Source: Amphritea atlantica
GTDB lineage: Bacteria; Pseudomonadota; Gammaproteobacteria; Pseudomonadales; Balneatricaceae
Direction of reading: 5' to 3'
Assembly (NCBI RefSeq): GCF_018860855.1
Contig: NZ_JAHKQE010000005.1
Span: forward strand, 79,769 to 143,768
DNA: 64,000 bases
The notes under the pieces were generated by a model, which was given only the letters and a program-made list of their open reading frames with translations, was not told the DNA's origin and made no database searches. The translations under genes and the position numbers were made by a program. Below, piece by piece: positions 8,157 through 18,164 of this stretch; within the stretch, counting starts at the first letter, position 1, and each line of letters opens with the position of its first letter.

Positions 8157-11100
8157 ATGAGCCTTTCTGAAATCAGCATCAAGCGACCGGTACTCGCGAT
8201 CGTCATGAGTCTGTTGATATTACTGGTGGGGGCGGTTTCCTATGATCGCCTGACCGTCCGAGAATATCCCAAAATTGATGTGCCGGTGGTTACCGTTGAA
8301 ACCAGTTATCCCGGTGCCAGTGCATCTATTATTGAAACTCAAGTCACCCAAATCATTGAGGATTCACTTTCCGGTATTGAAGGCATTGACTATATCAGCT
8401 CGGTGAGTCGGTCGGAATCAAGCCAGATAACCGTGACATTCAAGCTAAGCCGCGACCCTGATGATGCCGCCAGTGATGTTCGCGACCGTGTCGGTCGAGT
8501 ACGCGGTAACCTACCGGATGATGTCGAAGAGCCGATTACGGCGAAAACCGAAGCCGATGCTCAGCCGGTTTTCTGGCTAGCATTATCGTCCGATAACCAT
8601 TCAATGATGGAGATCTCTGAGATCGCCGACCGAATGGTAAAAGACCCATTACAAACCGTCGATGGTGTGGCCAATGTGATGCTCTTTGGTGACCGTCGAT
8701 TCGCCATGCGCATCTGGCTAGACCCCGCTCGTATGGCGGCTTATCAGATTATTCCACGGGACATCGAAGCGGCCCTTAGTAGCCAGAACATCGAAATTCC
8801 TGCGGGACGAATTGAAAGTAATCAGCGCGAATTCAGTGTGCTGTCCCGCACGGACTTGAATACGGTTGAGCAGTTCGAAAATATCATTATTCGTAATGAA
8901 AACAGCTATCCAGTACGAATTAAAGATGTTGCACGGGTAGAAATCGCCCCTGAAGATGAACGTAAAAAGTCACGTTTTAACGGTAAACCTGCCGTTGCAC
9001 TCGGTGTCGTTAAGCAGTCCACCTCTAATCCACTGGATGTGTCCAACGGCATTCAAGAACGCCTGCCACAAATTAAAGCGGCACTGCCTGAAGGCGTTAA
9101 TATTGAGATCGCCTATGACTCCTCAATCTTCATTTCGGAGTCAATTAAATCGGTCTTTCAAACGATTTTTGAAGCCAGCTTGCTGGTTGTCGCCGTTATC
9201 TTTTTCTTCCTGCGTAACATTCGCGCCACGTTAATTCCGATTGTGACCATTCCGTTATCCCTCGTCGGTTGCTTTGCACTGATGCTGATGATGGGGTTCA
9301 GTATTAACACCCTGACACTGCTCGCAATGGTATTGGCGATCGGCTTGGTGGTCGATGATGCGATTGTGATGCTGGAGAACATTTATCGCCACGTCGAAGA
9401 GGGCTTATCCCCGATTCAAGCGGCATTCAAAGGCAGTAAAGAGATCGGCTTTGCGATTATCGCGACCACCCTGACACTGGTTGCGGTATTTGCGCCTGTT
9501 GCCTTTACACCAGGACGTACCGGCAAGCTATTTACTGAGTTTGCACTCACATTGGCAGGTGCGGTATTGGTGTCTGGTTTTATCGCCCTGTCACTGTCTC
9601 CCATGATGTGCTCACGCTTACTCCACCATGAAAAACGTCACAGCTATATCTTCAACCTGATCGAAGGCTGGATAGTCAGCTTAACCAACGGCTATCAGTC
9701 ACTGTTGAAAAAAGTACTACGCTCACGGTTGTTGGCAGTTGTTATCATGGTCGGTAGTCTTGTCGGTGCAGGCTTCCTGTTTAATCAACTACCGCAGGAA
9801 CTGGCCCCCGTCGAAGACCGTGGTACGATTCTGGCTATGTCTATCTCTCCTGATGGTGCCTCTGTCGACTATGTCGACCGTTACGCTAAACAGGTTGAAG
9901 GAATGCTGGCGAAGCAAACCTCTGCGGATCGCTATTTCACCATCGTTGGTTTTCCAACAGAGACGAACTCCATGTCATTCCTTGGCCTTAAACCTTGGGA
10001 CGAACGAAGCCAAAAGCAGCAGGGGATCGTTGCCGAACTCACGCCACAGCTGTTTGGCGGCGTAATCGGAACCATGTCATTTGCGATGAACCCACCCTCG
10101 CTAGGACAGAGCTTTATCTCTCGTCCGGTGGAATTCATTATCAAATCCAATACCGATTTTGCTGAGCTTAAGACAATCTCCGATCAGTTGATGGCGCGTA
10201 TCTTGAAAAATCCGGGCTTTATTCAACCGGATATCGACCTCAAGTTGAACAAACCTGAACTAACATTGATCGTCAATCGGGATCAAGCGTCTGAAATGGG
10301 GCTGGATATCAACCTGATCGGACGTAGCATCGAGACTTACATGGCCAGTCGTAATGTTACTCGCTTTAAAAAGGATGGTGATCAGTACGATGTTATTCTG
10401 CAGGTAGAGCCCTCTTTGCGCCGCAGCCCAAGCGATCTAAGCAATCTATATTTGCGGACCAATGATGGCCATATGGTTCAACTGAGTTCAGTCGTCGATA
10501 TTCACGAGAGTGTTGCGCCTAAAGAGCTAAACCATTTTGATAAGATGAAAGCGGTTAAATTCCAAGCCATTCTGGCGCCGGGCTACAGTGTCGGTGAAGC
10601 ACTGGACTTTATTGAACAACAAATGGCAGAAATCAGCCCAGAAACACTCTACGACTTCGGCGGACAATCCCGCGAATTCAAGAAGTCCGGTAGCGGTCTG
10701 ATACTGACGGCAGCTTTAGCACTCGTCTTTACCTTTTTGGTTCTGGCGGCGCAGTTTGAAAGCTTCCGTAACCCGATGATTATCATGTTATCAGTACCAC
10801 CCGCACTGTTTGGTGGCCTGTCGGCTCTGTACTTTACCGGTGGCAGCCTGAATATCTACAGCCAGATAGGTTTGATTACCTTGATAGGTTTGATTACCAA
10901 GCATGGTATTCTCATAGTAGAATTTGCCAACCAGCTTCAGGATCAGGGGCGCGATTTACAAGAAGCCATTATTGAATCGGCCACCATGCGTTTACGCCCT
11001 ATTCTGATGACCACCGGCGCGATGGTGCTCGGCACCATACCGTTGGCCATTGCCTTTGGTGCTGGTGCAGAGAGCCGCCAGCAAATAGGTTGGGTTATCG

Positions 11101-11231
11101 TCGGCGGTTTGACATTCGGTACCTTGTTAACCTTATTTATCGTACCGACAGTTTACAGCTATTTAGGCCGGCGCCTGTTCAAAAAAGTAGAGCCGGACAT
11201 TCAACTTATGGAACAAGGATCAGAGCAGTGA
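8157..11231 (+). CDS. RND multidrug efflux pump, AcrB/HAE1 family
   Basis: A 1,024-residue proton-driven inner-membrane transporter. The N-terminus (SEISIKRPVLAIVMSLLILL) is TM1, followed by the first large periplasmic loop (about 35-335), TM2-TM6 including GLVVDDAIVMLENIYRHVEEG with the paired Asp of the proton relay in TM4, TM7 near residue 525, a second periplasmic loop and TM8-TM12 (ending LFIVPTVYSYLGRRLF). The Lys in TM10 appears within LIGLITKHGILIVEFAN. Length and topology match the family. It starts 2 nt after the adaptor stop with GGGAG in front, and ends overlapping the channel gene as GTGA. The substrates cannot be predicted. Confidence 0.94.
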   Translation: MSLSEISIKRPVLAIVMSLLILLVGAVSYDRLTVREYPKIDVPVVTVETSYPGASASIIETQVTQIIEDSLSGIEGIDYISSVSRSESSQITVTFKLSRDPDDAASDVRDRVGRVRGNLPDDVEEPITAKTEADAQPVFWLALSSDNHSMMEISEIADRMVKDPLQTVDGVANVMLFGDRRFAMRIWLDPARMAAYQIIPRDIEAALSSQNIEIPAGRIESNQREFSVLSRTDLNTVEQFENIIIRNENSYPVRIKDVARVEIAPEDERKKSRFNGKPAVALGVVKQSTSNPLDVSNGIQERLPQIKAALPEGVNIEIAYDSSIFISESIKSVFQTIFEASLLVVAVIFFFLRNIRATLIPIVTIPLSLVGCFALMLMMGFSINTLTLLAMVLAIGLVVDDAIVMLENIYRHVEEGLSPIQAAFKGSKEIGFAIIATTLTLVAVFAPVAFTPGRTGKLFTEFALTLAGAVLVSGFIALSLSPMMCSRLLHHEKRHSYIFNLIEGWIVSLTNGYQSLLKKVLRSRLLAVVIMVGSLVGAGFLFNQLPQELAPVEDRGTILAMSISPDGASVDYVDRYAKQVEGMLAKQTSADRYFTIVGFPTETNSMSFLGLKPWDERSQKQQGIVAELTPQLFGGVIGTMSFAMNPPSLGQSFISRPVEFIIKSNTDFAELKTISDQLMARILKNPGFIQPDIDLKLNKPELTLIVNRDQASEMGLDINLIGRSIETYMASRNVTRFKKDGDQYDVILQVEPSLRRSPSDLSNLYLRTNDGHMVQLSSVVDIHESVAPKELNHFDKMKAVKFQAILAPGYSVGEALDFIEQQMAEISPETLYDFGGQSREFKKSGSGLILTAALALVFTFLVLAAQFESFRNPMIIMLSVPPALFGGLSALYFTGGSLNIYSQIGLITLIGLITKHGILIVEFANQLQDQGRDLQEAIIESATMRLRPILMTTGAMVLGTIPLAIAFGAGAESRQQIGWVIVGGLTFGTLLTLFIVPTVYSYLGRRLFKKVEPDIQLMEQGSEQ

Positions 11232-12538
11232 AAGCAATTAAACGTACCATTCATCGTACTCTGCTGGCTACAGCCATCAGCTGTGCCCTGGTTGCTCCGC
11301 ACGTCAGTGCTGGGGCACTGACCAACATTTACCAACAAGCGCTGGCCCAAGATCCGCAACTTAAAGCGGCAGAAGCGGCAGCTAAAGCGGGCCAAGAAGC
11401 GCTACCTCAAGGCCGTGCCGGATTATTACCCACGCTTTCTCTGACGGGTAACACCACTTGGGTCAATTACAACTCCACCGACTATAACAACAATGGCTAT
11501 ACCGTCAGCTTAAGCCAACCATTATTTTCGGCTGCGGCGTGGTTTACCTATAAACAGGGTATCGCTCAATCTGAGGCCGCATCACTTCAGTTTGATCAGG
11601 CACAGCAAACGTTGATTCTGCACGTGGTAACTAGTTATCTTGATGTATTACGGGCACAAACAGCCCTAGAAACGTCGCAAGCCGAAGAGCGAGCGATTAA
11701 GCGTCGTCTTGATCAGGTAAACGCACAGTTCGAAGTAGGTCTAATCGCCATTACCGATGTTCAGGAAGCTCAGGCCACCTACGACAATGCCAAGGTTACC
11801 CGTATTCTCGCTGAAGGCGATCTCGATAATAGCTTCCAAGCACTGGAACGACTTACCGGACAGCCCGTAGGTAGCATTGACCCGCTAGCGACAAATTACC
11901 CTGTGGAAAACATCAGCCCAATAGAACCCCAGGCTTGGATCGAAAAAGCTCAAGAGGGCAACCTAGCGCTTAAAGTAGCCCAAGCGACCACCGAAGCAGC
12001 CCGTCGTCAATCACAAGCCGCCGCCAGTGGCCGCCTACCGACCCTGTCGCTTACCGTTAGCCATGATAAGGATAGCGGCTCATCGAGCTATCCCAACGGA
12101 GACTGGGAAACCAATCAGATCGGCTTAAGCCTGTCGATGCCCATTTACTCTGGCGGTTCCATCAACTCACTTAGCCGTCAAGCTAAATACGGTTTTAGCG
12201 AAGCCCAATATAATCAGGACGACGCCCTTCGTGGGGTGATTCTTGAAACCCGTAATTTGTTACGCAACCTGCAGACCGGAGTACTCAGTGTAGCCGCGCG
12301 TAAGCAGAGTATTCTATCGAGTGAAACCGCATTAAATGCCACAGAAGAAGGCTTCAATGTGGGTACCCGAAATGTGGTCGATGTCTTACAAGCAGAACAG
12401 CAGCTTTATACGGCTCAACGCGACTATGCCAATGCCCGTTTCGATTACATTCAGAACCTGTTTAACTTCAAGCAACAGATCGGCACCCTTAGCCCTGACG
12501 ATGTTATCGGCCTCGATCAGTGGATGAAAAAAGACTAA
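11228..12538 (+). CDS. TolC-family outer-membrane efflux channel
   Basis: A 436-residue outer-membrane factor. I start at GTG 11228, which overlaps the pump stop (GTGA), has AAGGA about 9 nt upstream and gives a clean signal peptide (MKAIKRTIHRTLLATAIS, cleavage after VSA). Two OEP repeats follow, with typical openings (LTNIYQQALAQDPQLKAAEA and a second around residue 230) and the conserved NVVDVLQAEQQLY and NLFNFKQQIGTL near the end. The longer in-frame reading from 11090 lies within the pump gene and is rejected. Last gene of the efflux operon; a second TolC paralogue at 55-56 kb serves the adhesin exporter. Confidence 0.93.
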   Translation: MKAIKRTIHRTLLATAISCALVAPHVSAGALTNIYQQALAQDPQLKAAEAAAKAGQEALPQGRAGLLPTLSLTGNTTWVNYNSTDYNNNGYTVSLSQPLFSAAAWFTYKQGIAQSEAASLQFDQAQQTLILHVVTSYLDVLRAQTALETSQAEERAIKRRLDQVNAQFEVGLIAITDVQEAQATYDNAKVTRILAEGDLDNSFQALERLTGQPVGSIDPLATNYPVENISPIEPQAWIEKAQEGNLALKVAQATTEAARRQSQAAASGRLPTLSLTVSHDKDSGSSSYPNGDWETNQIGLSLSMPIYSGGSINSLSRQAKYGFSEAQYNQDDALRGVILETRNLLRNLQTGVLSVAARKQSILSSETALNATEEGFNVGTRNVVDVLQAEQQLYTAQRDYANARFDYIQNLFNFKQQIGTLSPDDVIGLDQWMKKD

Positions 12539-12571
12539 GGGTATTGTTGCCCACACCCAAAAAATACAATT

Positions 12572-12605
12572 AAAAAAGGCGGATATCAGTGATATCCGCC
12601 TTTTT
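12572..12605. terminator. Bidirectional intrinsic terminator
   Basis: A perfect 10-bp stem GGCGGATATC / GATATCCGCC with loop AGT, flanked by six A and five T. It separates the convergent tolC-like gene (+) and the binding-protein gene (-) and can work in both directions. Confidence 0.9.
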
Positions 12606-12688
12606 CCGTTTGAGGTAACCGCATAAGCTGAGCATTAAAATTAGCCTATTGCTCACTCGATGGCACATTCAACACCTTACTTAAAAAT

Positions 12689-13489
12689 TCAGTCGTCCAC
12701 CAAGATCTCAGTAAGGCCATTCTTCTCGGCATACTCTGCTAGTTTCCCACTGGTTTTCATCTTCAGCAAAAAAGCATCAATCTCTTTTAGCCAGTCTGTT
12801 TCCCCTTTGGGCACCGCATAGGCATAATTAGTCTTCGCAAAGGGTTTATCCGGTGCTAACAAAACGGCCCAACTGGTCAATGCAACCATCCGTTTTCCAT
12901 AGGGATAATCGCCCATAAATACATCGGCCCGGCCACTGAGCACTTCCTGCTCACGCGCTTTAAAGCTATCCACCACGGAAACATCTGCATACTTAAATCT
13001 TGCTTTAACCACGGGCTCCATATAGGTGCCTTTTTGCACCACAACCACCACGCCGTCTCTATCAATTTTATCCCAGCTATCTAACTGATCATTATCTTTT
13101 GTACCTACCGCATAGATACCACTCGCGAGATAGGGTTGAGAAAACTCCATAAAGGGTTTTCGGTCATCACGCACACCTATCGCATGCATCGCAATATCAC
13201 AGGCATCATTTCCCATATTCTCGACCAATTGAGAAAATGAGCTCTCCACAAAGGTAAGTTTAACGTTCATGCTCTTGGCCAACTCACGGGCCATATCAAT
13301 ATCAATACCTTCTAGCCGATGCGTACGGGGGTTACGGTAACTGATGGCAAAATAATCCGGCCAGATACAAACCTTAATTTCCCCAGCCACCCGAATCTTT
13401 TCAGCCCGTTCACTGGCGAATACAGAGTTAACACCGATAGCCATAACAGCAGCGATAAATAACGAAGGGATCTGATACTTATTCTTCAT
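12689..13489 (-). CDS. Orphan periplasmic solute-binding protein (SBP_bac_3 family)
   Basis: A 266-residue family-3 binding protein. ATG 13489 follows AGGAAG by 8 nt and begins a signal peptide (MKNKYQIPSLFIAAVMAIGV, cleavage after VFA); the longer frame to 13606 is rejected. Lobe 1 has SYRNPRTHRLEGIDIDMARE, the segment GVRDDRKPFMEFSQPYL with the Arg/Asp region that usually contacts the amino-acid backbone, and lobe 2 has VQKGTYMEPVV and FMGDYPYGKRM. No permease or ATPase gene is adjacent. It is divergent from a membrane GGDEF-EAL protein, which suggests a signalling role like the NspS-MbaA pair of Vibrio cholerae. Cyclohexadienyl dehydratase (PheC) belongs to the same fold and is an alternative. 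Confidence 0.85.
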   Translation of the reverse strand: MKNKYQIPSLFIAAVMAIGVNSVFASERAEKIRVAGEIKVCIWPDYFAISYRNPRTHRLEGIDIDMARELAKSMNVKLTFVESSFSQLVENMGNDACDIAMHAIGVRDDRKPFMEFSQPYLASGIYAVGTKDNDQLDSWDKIDRDGVVVVVQKGTYMEPVVKARFKYADVSVVDSFKAREQEVLSGRADVFMGDYPYGKRMVALTSWAVLLAPDKPFAKTNYAYAVPKGETDWLKEIDAFLLKMKTSGKLAEYAEKNGLTEILVDD

Positions 13490-13598
13490 AAACATGACTT
13501 CCTGAGTGGTGGCTGGAATCAAATGGTTTCTAAGGTACAATATCTTATGTGAGCTATGGCGGTGTTTGTAGCGTTTCTTTGATTTAAGTTGTAAATAT

Positions 13599-16500
13599 AT
13601 GCGCAAATATGATGTAAAAAAGCCCCCTTCTTTTGCAAAATGGCTCTATGGAGGACTGATTTGTGCGATCAGTCTGATCTGCATTACGCTGTGGCTCAGC
13701 TTTCTTCAGAGCATTGATGAAAGAAACGAACGGTCAGCGCTCTATGCTCGGATGATTGAAAGCACCATTACCCGAACATTTGAAGCCCTAGAGATCACCC
13801 TCATCTCGCTCACAGATGATCTGCGCGAGGGCAACCTGAGTGCAGCACATATCAATAATATGCGCGACCGAGCACTGAAAACACTGAAATTTGCCCCACA
13901 ACTACGTCAAATAGTGGTGGTCAAAGGCAACAATACCATTATCGATACACACGATAATGCAAACAATAATATCAACCTGAATATTCTAGGCTTAAATAAC
14001 CCCAACCGCAGCCCCTTCTCCTTAGGCATGGTGATCGGCACACCGCTCAAGGGACGTTTTCTCCCCAAAGAAGGCTATTTTCCTGAAGAGGGTAATCTTC
14101 GTAGTTTAATCCCAATCGGTTTTGAAACCCTTGCCGCAGACGGTGACAAGCTACTAATTATTGCCACCTTTAACCCTAGCTATTTCAAACGCTATATCAA
14201 TGACCTCAATTTAGAAAAATCCGATAGCGTTTACCTAACCGACTTTGCTGGCAATGCCTTGCTACAAAAAGGTCTCTATGGCCCCAACCGCCCCCGTGTT
14301 ATCGGCAACCTCAAGGCCGCATTAGCCGAAAATGCCGATGCTGAAAATGTTAACCGGTCACTCAGTTCGGTTGAATTCTCTAGTATTAGTATGGAGCTAC
14401 TCTCTAAATATCCATTGGCCGTATCTGTCGTGACAGACCATAAACGCTCCTTGGTCCTTTGGCTGAAACAAAAAAATGGTCTGATACTGATTCTGTTCAT
14501 CGCCATCAGTGCGCTCATCGCTGGTACCTATTTTGTCGTGCGCCTGAGCAAAAACGCACTCGAAATGAAAGATGAAGTACACCTGCTGTCTGAAGTCGTC
14601 GAACACAACCCAACCATTATTGTGATAACCGACCCAGATGGCTCTATCGAATATGTAAACCGAAGTTTCGAAACCGTAACCGGCTATAATCGTAACGAAA
14701 TTATTGGCCAAAACCCTCGCTTTCTCAAATCCGGTGATATGGCCGATAATGAATATGAAGCGATGTGGCAGACACTGGTGGATGGCGAAACGTGGACCGG
14801 TGAGTTTCATAATAAACATAAAAATGGCACGCTGTATTGGGAAAATGCATCCATCAGCCCACTCATTAATGATGACGGCGTCATCACCCATTTTATCGCC
14901 CTCAAACGCCCGATTACCGAAGAAAAAGAAGCCCAAGAAAAACTCCGACTCGCTTCAGAGGTCTTCGGTGCCGCTGCTGAGGCGATCATGGTCACGGACC
15001 AACAAAATCGCATTCAGATGGTAAACCCTTCGTTTGAATCGATCACCGGCTATCAACAATCTGAAGTTTTAGGTAAAAATCCCGCCATACTAAAATCTGG
15101 AAAACACACCGATAACTTCTATAAAACCGTTTACGAAGAGCTTGAAAAGACGCATTTATGGGAAGGTGAGATCTGGAATCGACGTAAGAATGGCGAACTC
15201 TACCCTCAATGGGTGGTCATCTCCTCTCGCTATGACCCGAAAGGCAATCTTGAAGGTTATGTCACGCTGTTCAGCGATATAACTAAACGTAAGCATAATG
15301 AAGCGGTTATTATTCATCAGGCAAACTACGATGCACTAACCGGACTACCTAACAGAAACCTGTTCGATGACCGTCTAAATCAGGCCATTGCGTTTTCAGA
15401 ACGTAGCCAAACGAAAGCGGCGCTGATATATCTCGACCTCGACCGTTTCAAATATGTCAACGACACATTCGGCCACTACACCGGTGACCTGTTACTCCAG
15501 CAGGTAGCTGATCGGTTACAGGCCTGTGTCCGTAAAAGCGATACCGTTGCCCGACTCGGTGGTGATGAGTTCGCCATTATCGTGCCCGAACTAGAAAAAC
15601 TATCAACCATCGATAAGATTGCCGATAAAGCCCTAAGCGCTCTTGTCCGGCCTTATCAGCTTGACGGCCACGAGGCTTATATCTCCTGCAGTATCGGTAT
15701 CGCCATCTATCCAGACAATGGTGCTATCAGCGAAAAGCTGGTGATCAATGCCGATAACGCCATGTATAAAGCGAAAGAAGCTGGACGCAATACCCGCGAA
15801 TACTTTAATGAAGAGATGAACGAAGTCTCAAGAAAACGCAGCCTGCTTGAGCAGAACATTTATAAAGCCTTAGAACGAGGCGAGTTTTATTTGGTCTACC
15901 AACCTATCTGGTCAACGGATGGCCAGAGTATTGAATCGGTGGAAGCCTTGATTCGCTGGCAGCATCCAGAAAGAGGCACGATTTCACCACTGGAATTCAT
16001 TCCGCTAGCGGAAGAGTCTGCACTCATTCATAGCTTAGGTGAGTGGGTTATCCAAGAGGCTTGCCAGTTTGCCAAACAACTTCGCATTAGCTTCGGTGAA
16101 GCGCCGGTACAAACGCCCAAGGTCAGTATCAATATTTCCAGTGCGCAGTTCCTTCGGGGCAACGTCGCCGATATATTAAATAGAGAGTTGATGGCACTTG
16201 AGCTCAGTGGAACCGATATTATCGTCGAGATCACCGAAAGTGCACTGATGATGGATCAGAAGAGAATATACAACCAACTCGATAATATCGTCTCGCAAGG
16301 TATCGATATCGCCATTGATGACTTCGGTACCGGCTATTCATCCCTCAGCTATCTGAAAAAATATCCCGTCAAACGCTTAAAAATTGATAAATCATTTATT
16401 GATGATCTAGTGTTCGATAAAGATGATCAGGCGCTGGTATCAGGGATTATCTCACTGGCCAACTCTCTATCTTTAAAAACTATCGTCGAAGGTGTAGAAA

Positions 16501-16625
16501 CACAGGAGCAGCTCGATATTCTGCGACAATATGGCTCACCGATGATACAGGGTTACTTATTGGCTAAACCAATGACCAATGAGCTACTACTGGACCTGCT
16601 AAAGAGCCGTCTAGCCACTGTTTAA
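13599..16625 (+). CDS. Membrane PAS-PAS-GGDEF-EAL c-di-GMP enzyme
   Basis: A 1,008-residue bifunctional-looking protein. TM1 is about residues 15-35; a periplasmic sensor region (about 40-288) follows, then TM2 (GLILILFIAISALIAGTYFV). Two cytoplasmic PAS domains (about 330-440, 455-570; each with an ITGY/VTGY segment and PAC tail) precede GGDEF (RLGGDEFAII) and EAL (VEALIRWQHP; DDFGTGYSSLSYLKKYPV). GGDEF is canonical and a product-inhibition I-site RKSD lies five residues before it, so cyclase activity is plausible; the EAL metal residues also look intact. The net direction cannot be told from sequence. It is divergent from an orphan binding protein that could dock on its periplasmic domain. 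The intergenic space is only 109 bp, so the two probably share regulation. Confidence 0.93.
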   Translation: MRKYDVKKPPSFAKWLYGGLICAISLICITLWLSFLQSIDERNERSALYARMIESTITRTFEALEITLISLTDDLREGNLSAAHINNMRDRALKTLKFAPQLRQIVVVKGNNTIIDTHDNANNNINLNILGLNNPNRSPFSLGMVIGTPLKGRFLPKEGYFPEEGNLRSLIPIGFETLAADGDKLLIIATFNPSYFKRYINDLNLEKSDSVYLTDFAGNALLQKGLYGPNRPRVIGNLKAALAENADAENVNRSLSSVEFSSISMELLSKYPLAVSVVTDHKRSLVLWLKQKNGLILILFIAISALIAGTYFVVRLSKNALEMKDEVHLLSEVVEHNPTIIVITDPDGSIEYVNRSFETVTGYNRNEIIGQNPRFLKSGDMADNEYEAMWQTLVDGETWTGEFHNKHKNGTLYWENASISPLINDDGVITHFIALKRPITEEKEAQEKLRLASEVFGAAAEAIMVTDQQNRIQMVNPSFESITGYQQSEVLGKNPAILKSGKHTDNFYKTVYEELEKTHLWEGEIWNRRKNGELYPQWVVISSRYDPKGNLEGYVTLFSDITKRKHNEAVIIHQANYDALTGLPNRNLFDDRLNQAIAFSERSQTKAALIYLDLDRFKYVNDTFGHYTGDLLLQQVADRLQACVRKSDTVARLGGDEFAIIVPELEKLSTIDKIADKALSALVRPYQLDGHEAYISCSIGIAIYPDNGAISEKLVINADNAMYKAKEAGRNTREYFNEEMNEVSRKRSLLEQNIYKALERGEFYLVYQPIWSTDGQSIESVEALIRWQHPERGTISPLEFIPLAEESALIHSLGEWVIQEACQFAKQLRISFGEAPVQTPKVSINISSAQFLRGNVADILNRELMALELSGTDIIVEITESALMMDQKRIYNQLDNIVSQGIDIAIDDFGTGYSSLSYLKKYPVKRLKIDKSFIDDLVFDKDDQALVSGIISLANSLSLKTIVEGVETQEQLDILRQYGSPMIQGYLLAKPMTNELLLDLLKSRLATV

Positions 16626-16637
16626 ACGGGACGCCGA

Positions 16638-16663
16638 CAAGCGCTTAAGGGATTAAGCGCTTG
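16638..16663. terminator. Hairpin between convergent genes
   Basis: A perfect 11-bp stem CAAGCGCTTAA / TTAAGCGCTTG with a GGGA tetraloop lies between the ends of the GGDEF-EAL gene and mgtE. There is no long T run on either side, so it may act as a weak or protein-assisted bidirectional terminator or an RNA-stabilising end. Confidence 0.7.
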
Positions 16664-16685
16664 GGCTTTGATCAAACCACGCCTA

Positions 16686-18035
16686 TCAGATCAATACTTT
16701 GGCTAAGCCGAGGAACGAGAAAAAACCAATGGCATCGGTAAAGGTGGTCAACACCACGCTGCCAGCTACCGCAGGATCGATAGCCAACCGCTGAAGAATC
16801 AGCGGAATAAAGATCCCCCCGATTACACCGGTAATCAACACAATCATCAACGCTATGCCGAACACCGCGCCGAGCATCGGATCGCCAAACCAATACAGCG
16901 CAATAGCCGCCACCGTCAACGCCCAGACAATACCATTCAGGAATACTACCGAGGCTTCATGGATAATTAGCTGGGTGATATTAGTGCGGCCTATTTGATT
17001 TAATGCCAACCCTCGGGTGACGATGGTCAGTGTTTGCGACCCCGCCACGCCGCCCATACTCGCCACCACGGGCATTAAGACCGCCAGTGCGATCAATTGC
17101 TCGATGACCGCTTCAAATAGCCCGATCACCCAAGCCGCGACAAACGCTGTTACTAAATTAATCCCTAACCAATAGCCACGCTTATACGCGCTGCTTAGAA
17201 TCGGCGAAAACATATCGGTATGGTTTTTCAAACCGGCAGAACTCAGCATTTTCGCATCGGCCTGCGCCTGAATCACATCGACCACATCATCGATGGTGAT
17301 ACGCCCGAGCAAGCGGTAATTACCATCGACAACGGGGGCAGACAGCAGGTCACAATCTTGGAATATACGCGCAACCTTTTCTTGGCTGGCATCAACGGGG
17401 ATCGCCTGAAAGCTATCATCGAGAATATCCGCGACTAAAGTGTCCGTAGGCAACGAAACAACATCACTGAGGGGCAATACACCTAATAGTTTATTATTTC
17501 GATCAACCACCATTAAGCTATCAAATTGTTCAGGCATCTCGCCTTCTTTATTTCGTAGCAGGCGCAAATAACGTAACACAGAGAGAATAGATACATCCGC
17601 CCTGACGGCCGTGGTATCGGTATCCATCAAACCGCCCGCAGTATTATCAGGATAATGCTTGACGCTGTTATAGCGGCGTTTACGCAACTCATCCATCGCG
17701 GCGATCATGGCGTTGATCACCGTGCCGGGCAGATCCTCGTCGATATCGGCCAGTTCATCGGGCTGTAGTAGAAACAAGCTTTCTAACAGCTCATCGTGGG
17801 AGGTGTGATCAATCAGATACTGACGGATATCACCATTAACGCTATTGAGCACACCGGCGCGCTTTTGAACATCCAACACATCCCAAATCACACTACGCTT
17901 TTCGGGGGCGGAACCCTCAATCAATCGGGCCGTTTCACTGGCACTCACCTCGGCCAGCAGATTATTGAGTGTTACCTCATCCTCTCGCTCGATCGCTGTG
18001 TGAATCTGATCAATACGTAGATTTCCCTGAGACAT
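16686..18035 (-). CDS. mgtE: Magnesium transporter MgtE
   Basis: A 449-residue Mg2+ channel. The N domain (about 1-125) is a helical superhelix, followed by tandem CBS domains (about 130-255; includes DSLMVVDRNNKLLGVLPLSD and APVVDGNYRLLGRITIDDV) and a five-helix membrane part (about 285-449; MPVVASMGGVAGSQTLTIVTRGLA contains the conserved pore segment). ATG 18035 is chosen because AGGAG lies 7 nt upstream; the GTG at 18044 overlaps that site. It is downstream of the ectoine operon on the same strand, with a 129-bp gap and no evident terminator, so some read-through from ask is possible. MgtE gating by cytoplasmic Mg2+ through the CBS domains is known for the family. Confidence 0.95.
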   Translation of the reverse strand: MSQGNLRIDQIHTAIEREDEVTLNNLLAEVSASETARLIEGSAPEKRSVIWDVLDVQKRAGVLNSVNGDIRQYLIDHTSHDELLESLFLLQPDELADIDEDLPGTVINAMIAAMDELRKRRYNSVKHYPDNTAGGLMDTDTTAVRADVSILSVLRYLRLLRNKEGEMPEQFDSLMVVDRNNKLLGVLPLSDVVSLPTDTLVADILDDSFQAIPVDASQEKVARIFQDCDLLSAPVVDGNYRLLGRITIDDVVDVIQAQADAKMLSSAGLKNHTDMFSPILSSAYKRGYWLGINLVTAFVAAWVIGLFEAVIEQLIALAVLMPVVASMGGVAGSQTLTIVTRGLALNQIGRTNITQLIIHEASVVFLNGIVWALTVAAIALYWFGDPMLGAVFGIALMIVLITGVIGGIFIPLILQRLAIDPAVAGSVVLTTFTDAIGFFSFLGLAKVLI

Positions 18036-18164
18036 GCATAGCACTCCTGATATTAAACGAACTGAACGTCATCACCGCTCAACAGCTCTGCTATCGACAT
18101 GGCTAACAACGGTATAACGTTCAGGCTGCTAACTTATCAGTTTCTGGCACCATCGAACATAGTA

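Noticed and set aside
14397..14936. 179-codon minus-strand frame within the GGDEF-EAL gene
   Set aside because: Antisense of a gene with strong PAS, GGDEF and EAL motifs.
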